From: Salinibacterium sp.
GTDB taxonomy: Bacteria; Actinomycetota; Actinomycetes; Actinomycetales; Microbacteriaceae
Direction of reading: 5' to 3'
Assembly: GCA_025352485.1 (NCBI GenBank)
Contig: JANXTJ010000261.1
Coordinates: 1-42,584, forward strand
Length of the DNA stretch: 42,584 nucleotides
Of this stretch, positions 34,869 through 40,900 are shown piece after piece. Position 1 is the stretch's first letter. Each line of letters begins with the position of its first letter. The notes beneath the pieces are model-generated. The model did not search any database. It worked only from the letters and a program-made list of their open reading frames with translations, and was not told where the DNA came from. The position numbers were made by a program, and so were the translations under genes.

Positions 34869-35890
34869 CATCCGATGTTGATGTGGTGGTCGTCGGTGGC
34901 GGCCCGGTCGGGCTGAGTGCCGCGATCGAGGCGCGCTTGGCCGGGCTCACCGTCGCGATCGTCGAACCTCGTGCTTGCGCGATCGACAAGGCCTGCGGCG
35001 AGGGCCTCATGCCGGGCGCGGTGCCGCTGTTAGCGCGCCTCGGGGTCGATCCGGCGGGGATGCCGCTGCGCGGGGTCAGCTACAACAGCGCCGACCGGCG
35101 GGTCGACCATCTCTTCCGCAGCGGTGCCGGGCGCGGGGTTCGTCGCACGACGCTGCACGACTCGCTGAGCGATCGCGCGCGGGAGCTGGGTGTGGAGCGT
35201 GCCGTCGGCCGCGTGGAGTCGTTTCACCAGGATGCCGACGGGGTCACCGTCAACGGCATCAGGGCAGGTTGGCTGTTCGGTGCCGACGGGCTGCACTCGA
35301 CGGTGCGCCGCCTGGCCGGCCTCGAACGCCCGATGAGCGGGCGAAGACGGTTCGGCCTGCGCCAGCACTTCAGGGTTCAGCCATGGAGCGACCTCATCGA
35401 AGTTCATTGGGCGCGGCACGCGGAGGTCTACGTCACCCCGATCGCGGATGACCTCGTTGGCGTCGCGATTCTGGGCGGGGCCAGAACGGATTTCGACGAG
35501 ACGATCGCGGGGATCGCGCCACTTGCCGCTTGCCTCGGCCCTGCCATGGCGGCCAGCAACAGGCGCGGCGCTGGCCCCTTTCGCCAGCGGGCGGCTCGGC
35601 CGTCATGGGGGCGGGTATTGCTGGTCGGCGACGCATCCGGCTATGTCGACGCGATCACCGGGGAGGGGCTGCGGCTGGGGTTTGAGCAGGCCCGCCTCGC
35701 CGTCGAGGCAGTACTCGGTGGGGATCCCTCCCGTTACGACGCGGCATGGAAGCGGAGCACCCGCGACTTCCGCGCCCTCACGGGTGGTCTCGTGACCGCA
35801 GCGACCAGCCCCCTGCGCGGCGCAATCGTGCCACTGGCAGCGACCCTGCCGAACCTTTTTGGCACAGTGGTGGAGCGGCTCGCGCGTTAG
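34865..35890 (+). CDS. FAD-dependent oxidoreductase/hydroxylase (SrsC-like)
   Basis: Flavoprotein of 341 residues. The N-terminal Rossmann motif VDVVVVGGGPVGLSAA, the KACGEGLMPGAVPLL segment typical of this hydroxylase/geranylgeranyl-reductase group, GADGLHSTVRRLAGL, and the second FAD motif LLVGDASGYVDAITGEGL are visible. In the srs pathway the third enzyme hydroxylates the alkylresorcinol ring, leading to an alkylquinone. The GTG at 34865 overlaps the previous stop by 4 nt. The frame is open upstream but that is inside the methyltransferase gene. Its stop touches the stop of the convergent MarR-type gene with no spacer. Confidence 0.9.
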   Translation: MTSDVDVVVVGGGPVGLSAAIEARLAGLTVAIVEPRACAIDKACGEGLMPGAVPLLARLGVDPAGMPLRGVSYNSADRRVDHLFRSGAGRGVRRTTLHDSLSDRARELGVERAVGRVESFHQDADGVTVNGIRAGWLFGADGLHSTVRRLAGLERPMSGRRRFGLRQHFRVQPWSDLIEVHWARHAEVYVTPIADDLVGVAILGGARTDFDETIAGIAPLAACLGPAMAASNRRGAGPFRQRAARPSWGRVLLVGDASGYVDAITGEGLRLGFEQARLAVEAVLGGDPSRYDAAWKRSTRDFRALTGGLVTAATSPLRGAIVPLAATLPNLFGTVVERLAR

Positions 35891-36334
35891 TTACCGGGCG
35901 GATGCCGCGAGCAGCAGGGTGAGCCCGTCGCGAATGCCCTCGAGCGTGCCCCCGTCGAGCCCCAGCCGTTGAACGATCTGCGCGGGGACCTTCTCGGCAG
36001 CGCCGCGCAGAGCCAGCCCCGCCGGTGTCAGCGCGACGTCGAGAGCACGGTCATCCCGCGCATTGCGCGTCCGGGTGAGCATTCCGGCGGCCTCGAGCCG
36101 CTTGAGTAGCGGCGAGAGCGTTGCGGGCTCGAGGTGCAGCGCCTCGCCGATGTCCTTGACCGTTCGTGGGCTGCGCTCCCACAGCGCGAGCACCACCAGG
36201 TATTGCGGGTGGGTGAGGCCCATCGGCTCGAGCACCGCCCGATACAGGCCGATCACACTGCGCGATGCCGCCGCAAGCGCGAAGCAGACCTGCCGGTCGA
36301 GCGCGAGGGGGTCGGCAGGCAAGGCGGGGGACAT
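35891..36334 (-). CDS. OhrR-type MarR family regulator (peroxide-sensing)
   Basis: Winged-helix repressor of 147 residues. The N-terminal segment DRQVCFALAAASRSVIGLYR and the run THPQYLVVLALWERSPRTVKDIGEALHLEPATLSPLLKRLEAAG follow the OhrR pattern. Cys17 is the only cysteine, which fits a one-Cys OhrR that senses organic hydroperoxides by oxidation at that residue, with the conserved tyrosines of the sensing pocket present. No ohr (OsmC-type peroxidase) gene lies in the window; the divergent neighbour across 22 bp is a small zinc-ribbon-like protein. It probably represses itself and that gene through the palindrome between them. Confidence 0.87.
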   Translation of the reverse strand: MSPALPADPLALDRQVCFALAAASRSVIGLYRAVLEPMGLTHPQYLVVLALWERSPRTVKDIGEALHLEPATLSPLLKRLEAAGMLTRTRNARDDRALDVALTPAGLALRGAAEKVPAQIVQRLGLDGGTLEGIRDGLTLLLAASAR

Positions 36335-36356
36335 TTAGTTAGTATACTAATCATTT
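36335..36356. promoter_or_regulatory. Divergent leaderless promoters with a shared operator palindrome
   Basis: The entire 22-bp gap. A perfect 12-bp palindrome TTAGTATACTAA (36339-36350) contains a TATACT -10 on each strand: 36343-36348 (+), 8 nt before the GTG at 36357, and 36346-36341 (-), 6 nt before the ATG at 36334. Binding of the OhrR-type regulator would block both. Confidence 0.65.
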
Positions 36357-36581
36357 GTGTCCACAGTAAAACGCCTTCGTTGGTGGGAACGACTCAACAA
36401 GACCTTTTTCCCCTACCTCGGGCCGGCCCAGCTCGGCCCCTATGGCGAGGCGCCCCTGCCGCCCGTTTCGGAGAAGGCCTGCCCGCTGTGCGGCCGGCGG
36501 ATGGCGCTGCACAGGTTCGAGCGCAGCCAAGATCACACGGCGACCCGCATGCACTGCCCGGCGCCCGTTCCTGGGCGGTAG
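36357..36581 (+). CDS. Small zinc-ribbon-like protein divergent from the OhrR-type gene
   Basis: Protein of 74 residues with no family I can name. It starts MSTVKRLRWWERLNKTFF at a GTG, has a Pro-rich middle (GPAQLGPYGEAPLPPVSE) and a C-terminal CPLCGRRMALHRF...HTATRMHCP segment whose three cysteines and two or three histidines could bind one zinc ion. The start has no ribosome-binding site but a TATACT box 8 nt upstream. By position it is the likely target of the OhrR-type repressor, so a redox or zinc-linked role is possible. Alternatively it may be a nucleic-acid-binding accessory. Confidence 0.7.
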   Translation: MSTVKRLRWWERLNKTFFPYLGPAQLGPYGEAPLPPVSEKACPLCGRRMALHRFERSQDHTATRMHCPAPVPGR

Positions 36582-36626
36582 CGCTCGCCGCAAGCGAAGG
36601 AATAAGCCGGGCGAAACGCCGCGGCC

Positions 36627-37289
36627 CTAGGTGAGCGAGAACAACAGCGCGTCGAGCTCGTGAGCATCGTTCGCCACGCCGATAGCGCCGGCCTCCTCCG
36701 CCGGGGAACCGTATCCCCAGCGCACAAAGATCGTCGGCACGTTGTGCTCGGCGGCCCCCTCGACGTCGTGCGAGCGATCCCCCACCAGTACGGGGCGCGA
36801 GAGGTCGGCGCCGAAAGCGGTGAGCCGGATGAGGGCTTCGGCCACGACATCCGCCTTGGCGCTGCGCACCTCGTCGTCGGAGGCGCCGGTGACCACGTCG
36901 AAATATTTCAGCAGGTCGTAGTGCTCGAGGATCAGCCGCGCGGGCTTCTCGGGCTTCGAGGTCGCCAGCGAGAGCGGGACGCCGCTGTCGTGAATGCGGC
37001 GCAGAATCTCGGCGACCCCCGGGTAGACGGTCGCGTCAAAAACACCGGAGCGAAGATACTGCGGTCGGTAGATGTCGAGGGCATGTTCGGCCTGCTCGGC
37101 CGTGAGGCCCCCCCGGTCACGAAACGAGTCGAGCAGCGGCGGCCCGACAAAGGCAATGAGCTCGGCCGGCGACGGGATCGGCAGCCCGAGCGTCTCGAAG
37201 GTGTAGGCGAGAGTTGCGGTGATGCCGGGGGCCGAATCCATGATCGTGCCGTCGAGATCGAACAGAATGCTACTGAATCGAGAGGTCAT
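36627..37289 (-). CDS. HAD-superfamily hydrolase, phosphoglycolate-phosphatase-like
   Basis: Cytoplasmic phosphatase of 220 residues. Motif I is ILFDLDGTIMDSA (nucleophile Asp), motif II LATSKPEKPA, and motif III/IV LVGDRSHDVEGAAEHN, with a helical cap domain between I and II (subfamily IA). It resembles Gph and the PpaX/YjjG-type group; the true substrate is not clear. The ATG at 37289 is chosen because it begins just before the first strand; a TACGCT box stands 9 nt upstream, and an in-frame extension to 37337 lacks support. It may be transcribed after nucS. Confidence 0.88.
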   Translation of the reverse strand: MTSRFSSILFDLDGTIMDSAPGITATLAYTFETLGLPIPSPAELIAFVGPPLLDSFRDRGGLTAEQAEHALDIYRPQYLRSGVFDATVYPGVAEILRRIHDSGVPLSLATSKPEKPARLILEHYDLLKYFDVVTGASDDEVRSAKADVVAEALIRLTAFGADLSRPVLVGDRSHDVEGAAEHNVPTIFVRWGYGSPAEEAGAIGVANDAHELDALLFSLT

Positions 37290-37373
37290 TGTGTTCCCAG
37301 CGTAGGTGGGCACGGCTGAGCGAAAGACCCTCAGCACTAGCGGTGGCCCGCGCCAGAAGCGATCTGTGGCGAC

Positions 37374-38069
37374 CTAGAACAGGCGAGAGTGCGAGTCGTC
37401 GAGCCCACGCATCGAGTCATAGTCGAGCAGCAGACAGCGGATGCCGCGGTCCTGTGCGAGCGTGCGCGCCTGTGGCTTGATTTCTTGCGCCGCGAATACG
37501 CCGCTGACCGGCGCGAGCAGCGGATCCCGGTTCATCAGTTCGAGGTAGCGGGTGAGCTGTTCGACACCGTCGATGTCGCCGCGGCGTTTAATTTCGACGG
37601 CGACGCTGGCACCGCTGGCGTCGGTGGCGAGAATGTCGACGGGTCCAATCGCCGTCATGTATTCCCGCCGCACGAGCCGGTGGCCCTCACCCAACAGCTC
37701 GATGTGCTCGGCCAACAATTTCTGCAGGTGGGCCTCGACTCCATCCTTCTGCAGCCCGGGGTCGATGCCGAGATCGTGCGAACTGTCGTGCAGGATCTCG
37801 TGGATTGAGATGACCAGGAGGTCGGCCGTCTTCGCCTGAGCGACCTTCCAGATCTGGCTCACCCCGGCATCCCGCTGCTCGGATTCTGGCTCGAGGAGCG
37901 CGAGCGTGCACGGTGGGCTCATCCAGTTCAGCGGCTTATAGGAGAGCGAGTCGGAATGCACCAGCACGCTGCCGTCTGATTTGACGACAAGGAGTCTGGT
38001 GGCCAGCGGCAGATGCGCCGAGAGTCGCCCCGCGTATTCAACGGAGCATTTCGCGATGACTAGGCGCAC
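37374..38069 (-). CDS. nucS: Mismatch-specific endonuclease NucS (EndoMS)
   Basis: Protein of 231 residues. The N-terminal DNA-binding domain starts VRLVIAKCSVEYAGRL; the C-terminal RecB-like nuclease has the active-site series GPVDILATD and VAVEIKRRG (Asp, Glu and Lys). The last residues, GLDDSHSRLF, fit the beta-clamp-binding tail seen in actinobacterial NucS. It cuts both strands at G-T, G-G and T-T mismatches and replaces MutS/MutL in most Actinobacteria. The start is GTG at 38069 with TAGACT 7 nt upstream, so leaderless. Confidence 0.95.
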   Translation of the reverse strand: MRLVIAKCSVEYAGRLSAHLPLATRLLVVKSDGSVLVHSDSLSYKPLNWMSPPCTLALLEPESEQRDAGVSQIWKVAQAKTADLLVISIHEILHDSSHDLGIDPGLQKDGVEAHLQKLLAEHIELLGEGHRLVRREYMTAIGPVDILATDASGASVAVEIKRRGDIDGVEQLTRYLELMNRDPLLAPVSGVFAAQEIKPQARTLAQDRGIRCLLLDYDSMRGLDDSHSRLF

Positions 38070-38076
38070 GCGCTCG

Positions 38077-38082
38077 AGTCTA
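38077..38082 (-). promoter_or_regulatory. -10 element of nucS (leaderless), overlapping the MFS stop
   Basis: TAGACT on the minus strand, 7 nt from the nucS GTG. Its first three bases are the stop codon of the upstream MFS gene. Confidence 0.5.
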
Positions 38083-39366
38083 GGCGGGGCTCAGCGGCTC
38101 GCCGTCTCTTGCGCCGCCACCCTCTGGCACCGCGGCGGCCGGTTCGCGAGCCGCTCCCGCGACGAGCGCGCCGAGGCCAGCCAGCACGAGCACGAGCAGC
38201 AGGCCGTGGATGACCCCCACGTGCTGGCCGATGAGCCCGATGACGGGCGGGCCGACCAGGAAGGCGAAGTAGCCGATCGTGGCCACGGCGCTGACACGCG
38301 CGGCGGCCGTCTTGGGATCGTCGGCAGCCGCGGACATTCCCACCGGAAAGCCCAGGGCTGCGCCCAGCCCCCACAGCACCGCGCCGGCGATGGCGATCGG
38401 AACCACCGGAACGAAGATGAAGATGATCAACCCGATCGCGACGAGCAGGAAGGAGCCGCGCAGAACCGCCACCCGACCAAAGCGGTCGAGGAGAAAGACG
38501 CCGCCGAGCCGGCCCGCGGTCATGGCGGTCACGAAGATGCCGAACACGAGGGCGCCGGTGGCATTACTCACCCCGTGGCCATCGACGGATGCGATCGCCA
38601 GCCAGTCATTCGCCGAGCCCTCAGAGAAGGCCGCAGCTAGCACCAGCACCCCGATCAGCAGAGTGCGCCGGTCACGCCAGATGCCGAGCCGCCCGCGCCA
38701 GGTGCGCGAGATGTCATCGTGGGCGATCGGTTCACCGGATTCCTCGATGACGTGCTCCGATTGCACAAACCTGCGCACCAGAAGCATCGCCGCGACCATG
38801 GCCACCGCGACCAGAGCGAGGTGGATCACGATGGGCAGGTGCGTCAGCTCTGCCAGCGCGCCGAGCCCGGCACCGAGCATCGTGCCGAAGCTGAAGAAGG
38901 CGTGGAAGACCGGCATGACCGACCGACCGAGCGCGCGTTCGTTGGCGGCACCAGAGACATTCATCGCGACGTCGGTGATGCCGGAAGCGGCACCGAACAC
39001 CAGTAGCCCGGCAAAGGTGAGGGCGAAACTGGGGCCAACGGTGACACCGATTCCCGCGGCGGCGACACCGATCGCCGTCGCGAGAATCCCCCAGCTGAAG
39101 GCGGCGCGGGCGCCGAACCGCGCCACGATGTGACTCGACGCGAGAAGGCCGAGGATCGACCCTGCCGCGATCCCGAACACCAGAAGGCCGACCTGCGCTG
39201 GGCCCAGGTGCAGGATGTCGCGAACCGCGGGAAGGCGGGATACCCAGCTCGCTAGCGCAAGGCCGGGCAGCGCAAAGATGATGAAGATCGCGTTTCGCCA
39301 GGCGACGACCTGCGCACGAGACAGGGGCTGGGCTGGCCCGGTTGGGGCGCTGAAGGGCGTGGTCAT
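38080..39366 (-). CDS. MFS transporter (YbjJ-like)
   Basis: Twelve-helix carrier of 428 residues. The first helices (WRNAIFIIFALPGLALASWVSRLPAVRDIL) and the ARFGARAAF loop resemble the YbjJ group of the major facilitator superfamily; a central cytoplasmic loop (VQSEHVIEESGEPIAHDD) splits the two halves. The substrate is unknown. GAGGAA lies 5 nt before the ATG. It is divergent from a LacI-type regulator across 114 bp that hold a palindromic array, so it is the probable target of that regulator. It ends 10 bp before nucS. Confidence 0.9.
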   Translation of the reverse strand: MTTPFSAPTGPAQPLSRAQVVAWRNAIFIIFALPGLALASWVSRLPAVRDILHLGPAQVGLLVFGIAAGSILGLLASSHIVARFGARAAFSWGILATAIGVAAAGIGVTVGPSFALTFAGLLVFGAASGITDVAMNVSGAANERALGRSVMPVFHAFFSFGTMLGAGLGALAELTHLPIVIHLALVAVAMVAAMLLVRRFVQSEHVIEESGEPIAHDDISRTWRGRLGIWRDRRTLLIGVLVLAAAFSEGSANDWLAIASVDGHGVSNATGALVFGIFVTAMTAGRLGGVFLLDRFGRVAVLRGSFLLVAIGLIIFIFVPVVPIAIAGAVLWGLGAALGFPVGMSAAADDPKTAAARVSAVATIGYFAFLVGPPVIGLIGQHVGVIHGLLLVLVLAGLGALVAGAAREPAAAVPEGGGARDGEPLSPA

Positions 39367-39437
39367 CGGTTCCTCGTGAACGGTATGGCGGATCTGGCGC
39401 GCTGAATGATCTGGCGGAGAGGGCGGATCGGAGATCC

Positions 39438-39465
39438 TCGAATCGATTCGATCGATTCGATTCGA
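39438..39465. promoter_or_regulatory. Candidate LacI-type operator with tandem TCGAT repeats
   Basis: A perfect 14-bp palindrome TCGAATCGATTCGA (39438-39451) with a central CG, as LacI-family operators have, is followed directly by TCGATTCGATTCGA (39452-39465). It lies next to the -10 of the regulator gene. Confidence 0.65.
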
Positions 39466-39466
39466 C

Positions 39467-39472
39467 TAAGCT
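39467..39472 (+). promoter_or_regulatory. -10 element of the LacI-type gene (leaderless)
   Basis: TAAGCT 8 nt before the ATG at 39481, directly after the operator-like palindrome array; no ribosome-binding site is seen. Confidence 0.45.
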
Positions 39473-39480
39473 ACCAAGCC

Positions 39481-40557
39481 ATGAGGGTCGAAGCAAGTGC
39501 AGCCAGCGAGAGGCCTGTGCCCGCCCGGCCGAACCTGGCCGCCGTCGCGGCGCTGGCCGGAGTGTCAGCCTCCACGGCATCCCTCGCCTTCAGCGGCGCT
39601 GGCCCCGTCTCCGAGCCCACACGGGCAAAGGTTTTTGCCGCTGCCGAGGCCCTCAACTATGCCGGCCCCGACCCCAGGGCGCAGTCGCTGCGGCGCGGTC
39701 GCTCCGGCATCATCGGCGTCGTCATCGACGATCGACTGCGCGATGCGTTCCGTGACCCCGCCAACATCTCCATGCTCGACGGCCTCGCCGATGAGCTGGG
39801 TGGCGCTGGCCTCGCCATGCTGCTGCTGACCGACACCGGCGAGGGGGCAGCCGGAATCTCGCTTGCGCCGATGGACGCCGTCGTATTGGTGGGTTGCAGC
39901 ACGGAGCTGCACAGTTCGGTGAAAATTTTCCGCCAGCGCGGCATCCCGGTCATTGCAATCGAGGCAGAGCACATGCCAGACGTCTTCCCCATCGACCTCG
40001 ATAATCGGGATGCCACGGCGCTCGGCGCGCGTCACCTCAAGCAGCTCGGCCACGAGAACGTTGCCGTCGTATCACTTCCGCTGGAGAGCTCGCACGCTCG
40101 CGGGCCGCTCACGCGTGAGCGCGAAGCCGCGAGTGGTTCGTTCACCGCGCGCCAGCGCATTCTCGGCGCCCGCGACGTGTACCCGAACCTGGTCGGAGTT
40201 GCCAGCGCCGGAAGTTTCATCGAGGAAGGGTTGATCGCCGGACGGGCTTTGTTAGCGGCCACCCCCCGACCAACGGCGATTATTGCCCAGAGCGACCTGT
40301 TGGCGGTCGGGGTGATTCGTGCCGCCGCGGAGCTGGGGATCGCGGTTCCGGCTGATCTGAGTGTGCTGGGCTTCGACGGGGTGAGCGTGGAGGGGGTTGC
40401 GCCGCTCGAGTTGACCACGCTCGTGCAGCCATCGGTCGAGAAGGGCCGGGCCGCCGGCCGTGCGGCCATCGCGCTGCTCGACGGCGGGGAACCTGATCCG
40501 ATCGCTTTCGTCTGCGTATTGCGGATGGGAAATTCCACCGGCCCGGTCAATTCATAA
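39481..40557 (+). CDS. LacI-family transcriptional regulator
   Basis: Protein of 358 residues. The N-terminal helix-turn-helix NLAAVAALAGVSASTASLAF and hinge helix PDPRAQSLRRGRSG are followed by a periplasmic-binding-protein-like effector domain ending LRMGNSTGPVNS. It is divergent from the MFS gene. The motif SASTASLAF departs from the usual V-S-x-x-T-V-S-R-V-L pattern (Leu-Ala-Phe in place of Arg-Val-Leu), so operator specificity may differ. The effector is unknown, possibly a sugar or nucleoside. The ATG at 39481 is chosen for its -10 box and because it leaves a short leader before the HTH. Confidence 0.9.
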   Translation: MRVEASAASERPVPARPNLAAVAALAGVSASTASLAFSGAGPVSEPTRAKVFAAAEALNYAGPDPRAQSLRRGRSGIIGVVIDDRLRDAFRDPANISMLDGLADELGGAGLAMLLLTDTGEGAAGISLAPMDAVVLVGCSTELHSSVKIFRQRGIPVIAIEAEHMPDVFPIDLDNRDATALGARHLKQLGHENVAVVSLPLESSHARGPLTREREAASGSFTARQRILGARDVYPNLVGVASAGSFIEEGLIAGRALLAATPRPTAIIAQSDLLAVGVIRAAAELGIAVPADLSVLGFDGVSVEGVAPLELTTLVQPSVEKGRAAGRAAIALLDGGEPDPIAFVCVLRMGNSTGPVNS

Positions 40558-40558
40558 G

Positions 40559-40576
40559 ATTCACAAATCAGTGAAT
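40559..40576. repeat. Inverted repeat after the LacI-type gene
   Basis: Arms ATTCAC (40559-40564) and GTGAAT (40571-40576) with a 6-nt spacer, starting one base after the regulator stop. It lies just before a TAGGCG box (40577-40582). It could be an operator for the next small ORF or a weak terminator. Confidence 0.4.
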
Positions 40577-40652
40577 TAGGCGTAGCGTTCTGGGCGTCCA
40601 CCGTCATCGCATTGCCGGAACGCGGCGCTACAGCTACGAGCTGCCCGCGCAG

Positions 40653-40850
40653 GTGTGGTGCACGATCTCGCTGCGGCAGGCCGACCTGTACCCGAGGCGT
40701 GCGTTTCTGGCCGAGGCAGCGTTTCCCGGCCTTGGCCCGCGCGGCGCCGAGCGCGTGAAAGAGATGGCCGACTTCCTGCGCTTTCTCGAACGACGGATGC
40801 CCGAGCCGCTTCAGGAGTGGACCGCGCTGCAGGCTCCTCGGCAGCCCTGA
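40653..40850 (+). CDS. Small ORF of unknown function, start uncertain
   Basis: A reading frame ending ...APRQP at 40850. From the first ordinary start codon (GTG at 40653) it encodes 65 residues (MWCTISLRQADLYPRRAFLAE...). The frame is open back to 40575 and the extra stretch (GTRRYSYELPAQ before VWCT) looks protein-like and in phase, but contains no ATG, GTG or TTG; only a CTG at 40590, which lies 7 nt after a TAGGCG box. It may therefore start at a rare codon, or be a gene relic. No family recognised. Confidence 0.5.
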   Translation: MWCTISLRQADLYPRRAFLAEAAFPGLGPRGAERVKEMADFLRFLERRMPEPLQEWTALQAPRQP

Positions 40851-40887
40851 ATTGATAACCGGAGGCCAGTTGGACAGTCGCGCGAAC

Positions 40888-40893
40888 TAGGCT
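40888..40893 (+). promoter_or_regulatory. -10 element of the M13 peptidase gene
   Basis: TAGGCT 7 nt before the ATG at 40901, in the leaderless layout. Confidence 0.4.
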
Positions 40894-40900
40894 GGCCCGC

